DNA of 64,000 bases, taken from the NCBI RefSeq assembly GCF_021462225.1, contig NC_061808.1, forward strand, positions 25,767,119 through 25,831,118, written 5' to 3'. The notes under the pieces were generated by a model. That model ran no database searches. It was not told the DNA's origin and worked only from the letters and a program-made list of their open reading frames with translations. How positions within the stretch are numbered: position 1 is the stretch's first letter; each line of letters opens with the position of its first letter. A program made the position numbers and the translations under genes. The DNA comes from Girardinichthys multiradiatus (Eukaryota > Chordata > Actinopteri > Cyprinodontiformes > Goodeidae). Positions 36,086-48,149 of the stretch are shown here, in pieces.

Positions 36086-37060
36086 CAGAATCTACTAAGT
36101 TTTGAAATATATTTGTACACCTTCAACTTTACGTCAGGTTAGAGCCACAAACCGAAATGTGTTTCATTGAGATTTTAAGTGATAGACCAACACAAAGTAG
36201 TGAATATTAGTGATGTGAAAGAAAATTAAAGAAAGGTTTTTATTTTAATTGTTTTACAAATGAAAATGTGTGTTATGGCATGCATAGCCATTCAGAACCC
36301 ACAAGTCACTACTTTGCAGAACCAAGTTTCCCTGCAATTTCAGATGTCAGTCTTTTCATATATGTTTCTAATAGCTTTCCCTATGTAGAGATTCAAGTGT
36401 TAACAGTTTTTGTTCAGATTTACCTTGTATTTAGCTCCATTCATCTTCCTATCAGCTCTGATCAGCTTCCTTGTCACTGCTAAAGAAAAGGATTCCCACA
36501 GCACGGTGCTACTACCCCTATGTACTACTGTTAAGATGGTGAATAATATTAGTGTTCCACCACACTTAGAGCTTTGCACATAAGCCATAAGTTACCTTTC
36601 AGTCTTGTCTGACAAGATAACCTTCCTCTAAATTTGTGTTGCGTCTTCTTCATTGCTTGAGGAAAACGGCAAATTAAACTACTTATGGCCAGATCTTTGG
36701 AGTGCATGGCTAATACCCTTTAGGCTGCTTCCCTGAATACTTTCCTCCTTGCCCAGCCTGTCAATTTAAGTTCATAGCCATGTCTTGTTAGTATTGCTGT
36801 TGTGCTGTACTTTTTCTGTTTTCATTCCTTGGTATTTCTGATGCTGTTTGTTCACTAATATTCTCCAATAACCCTCTGGAGCATTAGTTCAGGCTACATT
36901 AACATACATTTGGACCCTTTAATTAGGAATTAGGTGACTTGTATAGACTGATTTTATTTAGGGGTATCAGAATACAAATGCATGCTACACTTTTAAGATT
37001 TCATTTATAAAATCTTTGGAAACCTTACAATGGATTCTTTATACTTTTGTTATAAATGTA
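36086..37060 (-). mobile_element. Decayed Tc1-like element H
   Basis: Left part has GTTAGAGCCACAAACCGAAA and TTAAGTGATAGACCAACACA. The minus-strand transposase remains include the complement of the catalytic region at 36600-36640 (CAGTCTTGTCTGACAAGATA), and the middle reads CATAGCCATGTCTTGTTAGT as in relics B and C. Terminal repeats are largely lost. Confidence 0.7.
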
Positions 37061-37817
37061 TGTGTTACACATTATTTTCCTAAAAGGGGGTTTCCCTACA
37101 AGAAAAAGATTAATGTATTAGATTCGTACATGATGGCAGTTAGACTGTGTATTATTCTTTTGGTATAGTGCAGTATTTCCCAAGGTGAAGGCTGTTTGGA
37201 ACATACTGTACCAGGGAAAAGGGCTGATTTTTATTTGATTAAAAAGTGTGTGATTGACACAAAGGGCCCTGTGTGCTTCATCATGTAAGGCCTAGTGTGG
37301 TGCTGTTCCTCAATACGTCACTTGCCGCGGTTTTGCTTATTATTCTTTTCCAGTTGTCAGCAAAAGGCGGTAAAGTATGATGACAAATGTCAGAACATCA
37401 CCCTTAGGAAAACAGATAACTAAACAAGAAAAACAAAGCTGAAGAAAGACACCATGCACATTCAGGATGTCGCTTCCAGGTTTAACAAATTTCAGTTTTG
37501 TCACTTCTAACTATATAGACAGTATGCCTTTGAGGCTGACCGTATGGTCCCTATTGTTGAGACAAGAGCTTCAGTTTATCCGATCACAACAATGCATAGC
37601 TAAATGTTATTATGAGAATATCTTGATGTTCCAGAGCACTTTTAGTCACCTGTGAGTCCAAAAAAGAAGAAATGAATTGCAAAAGAATAGCGAAAAAAGT
37701 ATTGTCAATGTTATAATATTTGCTACACATAGCTACATAAATCAAAGAATGAATCTGTAAATCCTCTTCTTCTGGGTTGATCCTTATGGGAAATTCTAAC
37801 AATATATTCTAAATATG
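37061..37817. other. Unique non-coding interval
   Basis: No gene or repeat recognised. Confidence 0.45.
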
Positions 37818-38795
37818 TACAGTGGCTTGTAGAAGTGTTTGCAACCCCTCTTTTAACATTTCTTTTCTACATTTTGCCCATACAAACTATAGATTTTGGT
37901 GTATTTTAATGGGATTGTATATGCAAAACAAGATATGGTTTACAAAATGTTTTTAAATAAAAATCTAAAAAGTGTGGCCAGCATTTGTATTCAGTCCCCT
38001 TAGTTAATCAGCTCAGTGAGATTGGACTAAGAGTGTCTGTGAGCATCAATTGTCGAGTCATGCCACATATTCTCAATTGGATTTGACTAGGCCTAGAATG
38101 GCATCAATATACTTTAATTTGAACCAATCCATTGTAGCTCTGGTTGTATGTTTAGTGTTTTTGTCCTGCTGGAGGATAAACCTCTAACCTAGTCTCAAGT
38201 CTACAGCGGCATCGAACGGATTGTCTGTGAAGACTGACATGTATTTAGCGCCATGTATCTTTCCATAAACTCTGACCATTTTATACGTCCCTGCTGACAT
38301 GGGAACTGGTCTCTACAGTGATGATGTGTTCAGGGTGATGTGCTGCGTTAGTTCTCTTCCACACATAGTGTTTTGCATGCTATAACATTATATTTTCATC
38401 TCATCTGACCAGAACATCTATCCTTGCTGTCTGAGCCATTACTTGAGGCAAACTTTTAAGATAACTTCTTTTTTTAATTGCTTTCTTCTTGCCACTCGTT
38501 AATATAGACAATTTAGTATAAAAATAATAACTGTCCTGTCAAGAGCAGCTGTAATTTTAACAAGATTAAATTACCGGTGGACCAAGTATGTAATTAGGGG
38601 ACTTCGGTTTGCAATTGGATTTACTGGAATTTATTTTGGTATATCAGAGTATGGGGGCTGAATACAAATGCATCCCACAGTTTTTAGGTTTTTATTAAAA
38701 AAAAGAAAACCATTTATCGCTTTTTCTCCTTTTAACACTTATGCATTACTTAGGGTTGGTTTGTCACATATCCCAAAAAAATACACTATAATGTA
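37818..38795 (-). mobile_element. Decayed Tc1-like element I
   Basis: Left end TACAGTGGCTTGTAGAAGTG (37819 on). TTCATCTCATCTGACCAGAA at 38394 on is the complement of the transposase segment after the first catalytic Asp, placing the gene on the minus strand. The right end near 38745-38795 is poorly kept. Confidence 0.75.
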
Positions 38796-39422
38796 ACCTA
38801 ATGTGAAAAGGTTTTGTGGGGTTTGCATACATTTCAAAGATCCTGTTACTGATCTTAGGCAAGCCGTTGGAAAACCCTGTCTTTATGTTTTTTCAGTTAA
38901 TGCTGGTAATATTTCCAGTCAAGTCAGAGGTAGAGGTAGAGCAGAGGTAGGGGTAGAGCATCCAGTAATATTGCCAAAAAGGTTTGTAAACTGTCCAAAG
39001 AATGTCCCAGAGTCATGTCTGTCTCAGTGTCTAGGTTTTCTGCCATGACTCTAAAAGGCTATTCACAGATATCACTAACAAACAAATACTTCTTCTGCTT
39101 GTGGTGAGTTAATACTGTCTGGCCTGGCTGAGTCATAGTTTATCCTCTTAGAAAAGCCCCACATCCCCCCAAAACAAGTCATTCATTTATGCCTCTGATA
39201 GCGTATCTCTACCTGCCCTCTCTGGCCACAAGGGTTTCACTCTGTCATGTTGTCCTTTCAATCAGCATGTAATTGGATCAGCGGCAGGGAAGTGATAAGC
39301 ATGATGTATCTGACTGAAAACAATGATTTATTACTGTATCAGAACCGCATGATCTTCTCAACCACTCTGATCAAGTCCTTCAGCACATTCCTCAGTGCAG
39401 CCCTGACAAAGTTGTGCCAAAC
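38796..39422. other. Unique non-coding interval
   Basis: Contains a short imperfect GAGGTAGA repeat at 38928-38960. No gene recognised. Confidence 0.45.

Positions 39423-39461
<39 letters not shown>
39423..39461. repeat. (CA)n microsatellite
   Basis: An uninterrupted CA run of about 19 units at the edge of the next repeat. Confidence 0.97.
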
Positions 39462-39464
<3 letters not shown>

Positions 39465-39775
39465 TGTTTCGCTATATGTAGTGAGGACCATGTGTTGACT
39501 CCCATTGACTTCCATTGATTTTCAGTCCCTTTCTATGCCCTAACCCTGACAATAACCCTAAACCTAACCATTACCAGTGCATGCCTAACCCTAACCTTAA
39601 CCTAAAGTCAATTCACATCTTAGTCCTAAACCTAACCGTTAGCAAAATAGGTCGTGAGGACCAGCAAAATGTCCTCACTTTGGTACAAACGGTCCTCAAT
39701 TAGATGGTGAAATTGGGTAAATGGTTCTCACTGTGATGCCAAGACAGGAACACACACACACACACACACACACAC
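39462..39775. repeat. Teleost repeat with TAACCC-like words, ending in (CA)n
   Basis: GAGGACCATGTGTTGACTCC, CCCTAACCCTGACAATAACC and CAGCAAAATGTCCTCACTTT occur in the order of a fish repeat I recall from many loci, and it is flanked on both sides by CA microsatellites (second run 39751-39776). The TAACCC-like words are interspersed and irregular, so this is not a telomere. Confidence 0.6.
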
Positions 39776-39776
39776 A

Positions 39777-41896
39777 TTACAGAGATGTCTGTGCTGTCTG
39801 AACACTCATGTTCACACGGTCATTCATTAAAACCACACACACTAACAAACAGAGAAGAAAAATGTGAGAGAGCATCAGATAAATCCCTCTCTTTCTAATC
39901 CTCTCACTTGTGTGATTAAAGATGCTCACAGCTTGCTGTGAGGCCTTATCCTTCAATCTAAAGTATCTAAATGCTGTGCAGCTTTTACCTGGGCTTGGGT
40001 TTAGAGTACTGGAATCACCGAGTAGTGTTTTGGCAACAGCACAGACCCAGCTATCACTGCCAACAGATTAACAAGACAATGAAGCTGATCTTTATGAATG
40101 GAATAACTGTTTTTGAATTAAGTTGAATGGAAAAGATGGGGCAGATTATATATATTTTAATATTAACCTTTTTTTAACTGTGATAAAAAGGACAACAAAC
40201 TAGAAACGTTAGAGAAACATCTTAAATCATCCCATAAAACTACTAAGATTCATTGTTGGGGATAGTTAGATAAAAGCACAATGCACACTAATGCTGGTAA
40301 TGGCATGCACCCAAGAACCTCTCTGTATTTTAATTGCCGAGTGATGATCTGGGATAATCCCTCATATAATGTTATTGTACTGACACAAGACAATGATATC
40401 TTGTGATTTATGTGGGATTCAATTTGTGGCTATCTTTCGAAGAAAACACAGCTGCCCGCACCCCATCATTACCTAATGGAGGTCACAGGAGAAAATCAAT
40501 GAAGCCTTTTCTTATGGAGATGACATAAACATTAATGCTGCTTACTTGAACCCACAAGTTAAAAACAATGTTGAAGGTCTTTGAGAGCATGTACTGTGCA
40601 ATGTCCTGCCTCACCTTAACTAGAATCACCATAAGGAACAAACACAATGTGTACTTTAAGGTAGAAAAGATACACACAATGTTAAAAATTGACGAATCAA
40701 CACTGCCAAAGAAATGCATTCTATGTAAAATATGGAAAATATTATTGTGGCATCCTCACTTACAGCTTTTAAAGTTTTATAGTTCTGAAACTGTAATTTA
40801 TGCAGTAAAACATCTATTAATATATTGATAAACATTGATATGTTGGCTTGTTTCTGATCACTGATTTTGTTCTTATCTGTTGATACCAATTTTAGGTGAA
40901 TGATTTCTCTTTAAGAACTAAAAATAACAAAATAGTTTAAAGTTTAGGATAAACTGTCTTAACAATAAAATGTTAAATAACACACTTGTTTTTCAAAAAC
41001 AGCCAGAAGCTACTGAGTTGTGCTGTCTGGATCACCAAAATTCTTCAAATACAGTACAATCATCTAACTAATGGGACAAATGTATCTAAACAAGTAAAAC
41101 TAACAAAAAAAGAATCGCTACATATCTCATTGACGTCCTTACAGAACAGATTATAGCTCCCTAACCTTTAGCCTCTTTTGTTTTCCATAAAAAATGTAGA
41201 CATCCATATACCATATCATATCTATTCAAAATAAATAACAGCAGTGTCCACCTTGATGTTTGAGGGAAAACCCTCTAGTTTAATGTTGTGTTCGACTGTT
41301 AAATTATGTGTACATTCATTGTAACTATAAAAAAGCTTTCATGAATGAATATTCTACCAGAGGTGATGTCATTTTTACAAAGCAGTTAAACAGAATTTTA
41401 TAAATATTTCAAAAGTAAAATAGAGTTGATGTGTTCAGCTATTATTTGCATCTTATGTTAATGATTAGCATGTTTTTTTTGTTTGTTTTTTTTTTGCAGT
41501 TAGCATGGTTAGCAATACTAACCAGACACGTGTAAAATGGGGTAATTCTAGTCACCAGCAGATTTTTCAGAGCAACTCTAACCAAGACAAATTGATTACA
41601 TAGTTGACATTTTATGCTGTCTATAGCATCTTATGTTAGCATTTAAAACTATTGGGACAATTAGGATGAGTAGCACAATTAGTGTGGTTAGTACAATTAG
41701 CATAAATAATTCAGCAAGTTCAGTAAAACTGGCCGATCCTGGCCAATTTCTAGGCACAACTCTACTGTCAACTACAGAAAAATGAAAGGAATAATCAAAC
41801 CAGAAGAATATATGTAAAATCAGCACCATGTTCTACATGCACATGGAGTAAAGAGAATTAGAATGATTTTCCAGTCCAGCTAAAACAACGAACGCA
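39777..41896. other. Unique non-coding interval
   Basis: AT-rich. 41440-41720 is rich in the word TTAGCAT/TTAGTAC, perhaps a very old tandem array. No gene recognised. Short frames at 40483-40889 overlap on both strands and look accidental. Confidence 0.45.
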
Positions 41897-41972
41897 ACTT
41901 TGTGAGGTGCCTTGAGATGACACGTGTTGTAAAATGGCTCTATATAAATAAAATTGAATTGAACTGAATTGG
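41897..41972 (+). repeat. LINE 3' tail with (ATTGA)n
   Basis: TTTGTGAGGTGCCTTGAGAT, ATAAATAAAATTGAATTGAA and ACTGAATT form the 3' end that also closes the large minus-strand LINE at 54287 (there TCAATTCAGTTTTATTTATA). It is a severely 5'-truncated + strand copy of the same family. Confidence 0.75.
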
Positions 41973-42265
41973 TCACCCCTATACATTTTAGGAAAAGCTT
42001 TGATGAGTATATTTATTTATTTGTATTAATATGCACTCTTTTTGATCCTGTAAAAAGCTCACTCTTTGAAAGCTTATCCCTAACTCCTAGCCCTACCCTG
42101 AAATGATATATGTATATATTTAAGTAAAAAAACAAAAAGTGGGAGTTAGAGCATTTTTAAAATCATGGACACTAAATTTTGTTGGGGCAAAAAAAGAAAA
42201 AAGAACATGGTTACATACCAAATGTCCTGCTTTTTGGCGTACCAGTGCAAGAAATATATTTATAT

Positions 42266-42300
<35 letters not shown>
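42266..42300. repeat. (CA)n microsatellite
   Basis: A pure CA run of about 17 units in an otherwise unique AT-rich stretch upstream of bmp2. Confidence 0.97.
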
Positions 42301-42305
<5 letters not shown>

Positions 42306-42830
42306 TGACTATTAGGTTATTCTGAAACAAAAAAAAACAAATCCTAAAAGCACATTGTGTGTTTGTTTGTATTTTTATACAAGACCTGAACTTCAAGTTA
42401 TTCAATAACAGCAAGCCTCAATAAAACTGCTGTGGCTTTTGGTTTTGACGTGCCAACCCAAAATAATTCGTGGCCCCAGTCTGGCCAACGTTTACGAAAA
42501 TCTTTGGAGATGCCCCTGGCAACTCCTTATTGAGTTTTCATCGGTTGACCTAAATCCAACAAATAAACAAGTTTGTTACCAAGTTAGACACTGCATAATC
42601 AGTTACATTTTCTTGAAACCGAGGAATTTATTTAATTTCTTAGTGTGATTAAACTAGAAAACAACACATCTTTGAGACTGTGTTGCAAATGGTTTTAAAA
42701 GTGAAAAGTTTACAGCTCTTAGAGGCTGAATCAGATTTTTTCTAAACAAAAAGGGTAATTATTTGTGTTTTCTATAATGATGTTTCCGTCATAAAAATAT
42801 TCTAAAAAACTAATGCTCTGTTGGGGTCAC
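42301..42830. other. bmp2 upstream flank
   Basis: Single-copy-looking sequence before the TATA box. No mobile element recognised. Proximal promoter elements would be expected here, but I cannot name any with confidence. Confidence 0.4.
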
Positions 42831-42833
42831 GCT

Positions 42834-42840
42834 TATAAAA
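42834..42840 (+). promoter_or_regulatory. bmp2b: TATA box of bmp2 (probable)
   Basis: TATAAAA inside GGTCACGCTTATAAAAAGTA. It lies about 500 bases before the better candidate splice donor, and about 1.3 kb before the coding start, as expected for a gene with a non-coding first exon. Transcription would start near 42865. There is no transcript evidence; position and motif only. Confidence 0.5.
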
Positions 42841-42864
42841 AGTAGGTGGGTGCTTGAATCTAAT

Positions 42865-43339
42865 GTGTGACATCATTGCAGAACAAAAAGAGTCGCTTCG
42901 AGGAAGAGAAGGCACCAATCAATAGAAGCACTACGGTGCCGCACTCTCCCACTCGCAGGAACAGCTTCTAGAGGGCTGACACTTCAGTGCGCTTCTCTCT
43001 CCAACTTCCAGCGCTGCTCCATTTATGACTTCAGTGAGCTTTTCGTCTCTTTTTAAGATGAGCAGTCAAAAGTCTTTACACTTTCCTCGATTATGCCAAC
43101 GCGTAGCCGTTTCCTCATAGATTTAACATAGACCAGTATTTTTTTCTCTACGTATATACTGACCAAGACCTAACTCAACCCGCAGCTGGTGAGAATATGT
43201 GCGAAAGACAATCGGCGAACGACATGGGCTGTCATTGGTCCCCCAAGGAGAAGCAGCGTGGATTAAACACGAATTAATGTGGAATTTATCGGAGCTCAAA
43301 GGTGGAACGACGACCGGACACAGCGCTTTCTCGTCAGGT
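42865..43339 (+). other. bmp2b: Probable bmp2 non-coding exon 1 (5'UTR)
   Basis: Vertebrate bmp2 genes have a non-coding first exon followed by two coding exons. This stretch is more GC-rich than its flanks, follows the TATA box, and ends at TCGTCAG followed by GTAAAGAGG (donor GT at 43340-43341). An alternative donor, CAGCTG followed by GTGAGAAT (GT at 43189-43190), is also plausible. Several upstream ATGs (43025, 43058, 43093) would precede the true start in the mRNA. The first intron would then be 43340-44128. Confidence 0.5.
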
Positions 43340-44141
43340 AAAGAGGAACTGATGAATTTGTATAGCATGACAAACTATTAAAATAACATTTAAGAAGGTA
43401 TAAAATAATTCCTCAACGAAAAGTTCTCTTAACGATTTATAAGTTGTTCCCCTATTCCTAGAAACATTTACGCACGCAACTAAATGTTGCCCTTTATTGA
43501 ACAATAAACAGTAAAAGGAAATCAGATGAAAAAGCTGTTTACGTGAAAATTGTATCGCTAAGATACAATTTAGTTTTTAATGTTTTTTGCATGCTTTTCC
43601 AGGCTACATCTGGCTCTGGTACGCACGTCAGATCTAACACCTGCAAGCCTCTTGAAGTAACTCTAGCCATTATGATTACATGACCGATAAAGCCTCTGCA
43701 AACAACATCGTCTGTCTGTAATGCTGCTGCTGTGCATATTGTTGTCTCTTTTCTTCTTCCTAATACTGGTTGTGACCTTTCGTTCTGCACGTTTTCATAC
43801 CACACCATCGAACATGGTTTCTTATCTCTTCAAACTGGAGACCTTATGTCTGCAGCCTTTCCCCCTCCTGAAATTCTTTGATTTTTGATCCACCTCTGCC
43901 ATTAATTTTTTGCCTTGATATTTTTATGAATGAGTTCATGTCAAGCCCAAACATCTGTCAGAGGGCAGAGTATAGCCAGTGGGTTTGTCTCTGTTCTACT
44001 TCAAAGTGTAGAGGTGTCTCCTATTCCAATGGAGAAGATCAGAAAGTGTTTGGGAATCCCCCAATGTGACTACCTGTGTGCCAATACTTAGGTGCCAGTG
44101 TACTGACAGAAACCAACTCTTTCCACAGGGACTGACTGATC

Positions 44142-44496
44142 ATGGTCGCCGTGGTCCGCTCTCTCATGGTACTGCTGCTCACTCAGGTGTTGCTGGAAGG
44201 TGCTGCTGGACTCATCCCCGAGGTCGGCCGGAGGAAGTACAGCGAATCTGGGAAGCAGAGCCCGGAGCGGTCAGAGAGCTTCCTCAACGAGTTTGAGCTT
44301 CGGCTTCTTAACATGTTCGGGTTGGGGCGCAGACCCACCCCCAGCAAACAGGCTGTGGTGCCACAGTACATGGTGGACCTTTACCACATGCACTCTGCGA
44401 ACGGAGACCACAGCACTAAACGACCCAAAACCATGGGAAAGCACGCAGAGAGGGCCGCCAGCAAGGCCAACACAATTAGAAGCTTTCACCATGAAG
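44142..44496 (+). CDS. bmp2b: Bone morphogenetic protein 2, first coding exon
   Basis: Encodes residues 1-118 plus the first base of codon 119 of a 419-residue BMP2 precursor. The acceptor is TTTCCACAG at 44120-44128, and the ATG at 44142 follows 13 bases later. A signal peptide (hydrophobic LMVLLLTQVLL) probably ends near Gly23, before LIPEVGRRKYSE, the conserved start of the BMP2 prodomain. The prodomain continues with FELRLLNMFGL, the PSKQAVVPQYMVDLYHMHS block and ERAASKANTIRSFHHE. The donor is GAAG followed by GTACGT at 44497 (phase 1). In fish, bmp2b acts as a ventralising morphogen in the early embryo and in fin, cartilage and bone development. Assignment to bmp2b rather than bmp2a rests on remembered similarity to the zebrafish protein. 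Confidence 0.93.
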
Positions 44497-47244
44497 GTAC
44501 GTATTACTGACATACCTTCACCTGTCAGCTCTCAGACAACCCAAACCCATATTTAAACATGACTCAGTGCATCAAGCAGAGCTTCACAGTCTTCGCTGTT
44601 TTATGGAGGTTTAGTCATTTACGCACGACATGCATCCAAGTTATTTGTAACTCTTTAAAAAAAGTCGACTCAGTTTATAAACAAGCATCTCACGCACAAT
44701 TTAACTAACTCACTTATATGCAGTGATGCAACGGCAAAGCAAACACGCTTCTAGCAGCTGTCACAGGCTTCAAAAACATCAAGGGGCAGAGCGGTATCCC
44801 TGGGGTAATTTGTTTCTTAATAATTGATGGTGTTTGCGTGGGCTGTGAAAACTGTTTTTCCAGACACGCACCACAGAAGTGGGATAAAGGGCGGTGTGCC
44901 TTTTGCACAGGTGATAGGCATCACCCTGTAACTTCAAAAAACCCGGCATTATAGCAACACAAACTGGAACAAAGTCATCGTGTCAGACTGAGTCAAGACT
45001 GAAATTATTTGGTAAAGGTAGGAAGGAGGGGTTGCTTCCTTTTTCTTTCTAAATCAGGTCTCTCTCTCCATGATGTGCACAATTATGCATGTCCCTGTAT
45101 CACCATAACTGCTCCCTCAGTCTAGAGGCCACGTGGTGACTGCTAAAGTGAGTTCTTCAGTTTAGCTTCATATTAAAACTTCTGCTTAGATAAAAATGAC
45201 AGAATAAACCACAGTAGTAAACAAATTAAACTCTTTTTAAACAACATTGAAGTGGGTTTTCTGGATGAAATGTAAACATAGATTTTCTTGCATGTAATCA
45301 TATATTGCCTGTTATAATAAATTTAATGTCTACTAAAGCCTACAGCAGCTTTGTAGCCACTATTCAACTTCCTATGATCCAAGTAGCTGTTTTTACAGTA
45401 TAGAAGTTACTAAGTCCACTGGGGCCCTACACAGAGTCCTCATACAGAGTCCTGTGTTTGACTGGAGAAGTTTCCATCAGGGGTGAGTCAGAGGGGTGGT
45501 AGAGTGGTGTCTTGGGTGCTCTCCAAAGCCCTAGTGTAATGACACCAAGTGGCTAAACTGACACACTACAAACAAGCCTGGCCTGAGCTGCAGGGCTGAG
45601 TGACTGCTCCCAACCGAGTTCTGGAAACATCTGCTCTCAGCCAACACACCTTGACACCAATGGCCATTACAAATGTGTTTAGACTGTATTTACACATGCT
45701 CCCCCTGGCTCTTTTAACCTGCACTTACAGAGCTGCATAGTTCCTAGTCTTCTTATGTCAATGACATTGTAGTTATTGTTGTGCCATATAATAAATATGT
45801 ATGTACAGATGTTAATGCAACACATCAAAGGAAAAAACTTGAGCCATTCATCACATCTGTCATTTGATATTAATTTATTTGGAGAATCAGGTTTACTGCT
45901 ATCGGTTTTCAGAAATGACCATATTCCATGCCAAAAAGAATATTTCCACTATTACAAGGCAAGCGGTGGCCAGTTACAGGTCCTAGATGAATGACTTGAC
46001 ACTAGCCTTTATTTCTTATTTTGGCATGCAGCACAAAAAGAAATTAGGAATGTTGATGCACTCATATCTGCGGTTCACATGTTTTTGACAAGCCTGAGCT
46101 TGTTCACAAAGCAGTCTCAGAGAGACTGAAAATGCTGTTGCAGAACAAAACTGAGAAAACAGTGATAAAGGAGTAGAAAGCCGGAAAATAGGATTTGGGG
46201 GCTAAGAGAACGGACAGAAAATGAGATTTCTATGCTGATGAAGGAAAGGAAGAGCAGGATCGGGAATTGAAGAGAGGGAACGAGACACAGGGGGCTTTCC
46301 CACATCAAATGAGAAGTGATGAGTCTAATTGAGGTCTTTGTGCCTCTGGAGGGATGTTTAAGATGAGATGGTGGAATTTCCTAAATGCCTCCTTTGAAAA
46401 GCTAATAGTTTTAAGGTTTGTATTTACTTTGCCACACCAAACAGATTAAAATGATGGCCTATACATTTTCTATGATCTTCATAAAGTAAAACTTCAAAGC
46501 AGGGCCGCCTGAAAGAAAATTGCAGCTTTTACTAACACTTCTTTCATTTACTGTATTCCATGGAGGGGAATACCAGTGAACATAAGTATATGTGTTACTT
46601 TCATAAGCCACAGTACATTTTCAGTAGATATATAAATGATAGAACAAAGATTTTGCAAGTTAATGGAAAATATATCCCAAATTTATTCCAAGAGCAACAA
46701 TCGTCCATAACTTTGTGCATTCAAAATTCATTAAATGTCACTAAGCAAAAGCTGCAAGGATTGTGGCAGATTCTGTAAAATATTGTCTCATTTGGTATTT
46801 CTTTAATAATTTTTATATTGATTTCCACATTTCTCAGCTGTTGATAATCATATTTGATCACGATTCGTTGTTTGCTCAGAAGGAAATTTTGTCCAGCTGC
46901 TCATTGCCTGTGCAAATGAGCCATATAAAGGCAGGCTAACTGATCTTATCGGAAGAAGGGAGCTCACTGCTTTTATCCTTTGACATTTCACTCGACAATT
47001 TCAAGAGCCTCACACTAATGATTGTTTTACATAATAATTGTAATTTGCCTGTGATCATACCTGATAAACTATCTGTTTTATCTACTGATTAAAAGATTAG
47101 ATGTTAATCAGTGTATATTGGGAATGTAAGTGATGCAACCATTTTTCATGCCAGTCCTTCTTTAATCATAAGTGCCAACTTGTTTCATCTTTTGTTTGCA
47201 TAATCTAAATGACACACTGTGACTGTCTATGTTGTTTTCTGTAG
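44497..47244 (+). other. bmp2b: bmp2 intron between the coding exons
   Basis: 2748 bp bounded by GTACGT and TTTTCTGTAG. No mobile element or microsatellite recognised, in contrast to most of the window. 46870-47095 holds a dense group of binding-site-like words (TGCAAATGAG, CTTATCGG, CACTAATGATTG, AATAATTGTAATTTG), so an intronic enhancer is possible. The small frames on either strand have no coding support. Confidence 0.8.
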
Positions 47245-48149
47245 AATCAATGGAGGCCCTGGCCAGCCTGAAAGGCAAAACAACCCAGCAATTTTACTTC
47301 AACCTCACATCTATCCCTAAAGAAGAGCTGATAACCTCTGCAGAGCTCCGCATTTACAGGGATCAGGTCATTAGAGCTGCACCCCCTAAGAACAGCAGCT
47401 CTACTGACGGTGCTCTCGCTGGAGGCCTCCATCGTATTAACATTTATGAGATCTTCGGAGTTCCAGTAGGCTCTAACAGCACAGAACATCTGGTCCGTCT
47501 GTTGGACACCCGGCTGGTTCAGGACTCTTTGAGCCGCTGGGAGAGTTTTGACGTGAGTCCTGCTGTATCTCAATGGACTTCAAGGAAAGGCTCCAATCAT
47601 GGCTTCATGGTGGAGGTGCTTCACCCAGAGGAGGGGGAGATGGACACACAGCATTCCCAGAGAAGAAGCAAGCACGTCAGGGTGAGCCGGTCCCTACACC
47701 AGGACCAGGACTCGTGGCCTCAGGCTCGGCCCTTGCTGATAACTTATGGTCATGATGGCCGTGGGGACTCAGTACTCCATACACGGGAAAAAAGGCAGGC
47801 AGCACTCCGGAAACAACGCAGGAAGCATCAGCACAAGGCGAGTTGCAAAAGGCATACCTTGTATGTAGACTTTAGCGACGTGCAGTGGAACGAGTGGATA
47901 GTGGCACCCCCTGGCTACCATGCCTATTATTGCCACGGGGAATGCCCCTTTCCATTACCTGATCACCTTAATGCAACTAATCATGCCATTGTGCAGACAC
48001 TTGTCAATTCAGTCAACTCAAACATCCCCAGAGCCTGTTGTGTGCCCACTGAACTCAGCCCCATTTCATTGCTTTACCTGGACGAATACGAGAAGGTGAT
48101 TCTGAAAAACTACCAGGACATGGTGGTGGAGGGCTGTGGTTGCCGATGA
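47245..48149 (+). CDS. bmp2b: Bone morphogenetic protein 2, second coding exon
   Basis: Encodes residues 119-419. It finishes the prodomain ([16 protein letters not shown] with an N-glycosylation site, then [20 protein letters not shown]). The site REKR (residues 299-302) is the furin cleavage point. An upstream RVSR resembles the secondary site of BMP2/4 proteins. The mature ligand is 117 residues: a basic heparin-binding start ([11 protein letters not shown]), then the cystine-knot domain with seven cysteines at mature positions 17, 46, 50, 81, 82, 114 and 116, plus N-glycosylation at NAT. Cys81 should make the inter-chain bond. It ends in VEGCGCR and TGA at 48147-48149. Secreted dimer; binds type I and II BMP receptors and signals through Smad1/5/8. 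Length and all key residues are as expected, with no lesion seen. Confidence 0.96.

Noticed and set aside
39540..39615. TAACCC-like words suggesting an internal telomere sequence
   Set aside because: The words are irregular, mixed with unrelated sequence, and belong to a known-looking fish repeat flanked by CA runs.
43199..43381. 60-codon frame as an extra coding exon of bmp2
   Set aside because: It lies in the non-coding leader and runs across the better splice donor; BMP2 proteins start at the next exon.
44142..48149. bmp4 or bmp16 instead of bmp2
   Set aside because: The start (LIPEVGRRKYSE), the AVVPQYMVDLYHMHS block and the mature domain ending [21 protein letters not shown] fit BMP2. 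I recall a different signal peptide and N-terminus for BMP4.
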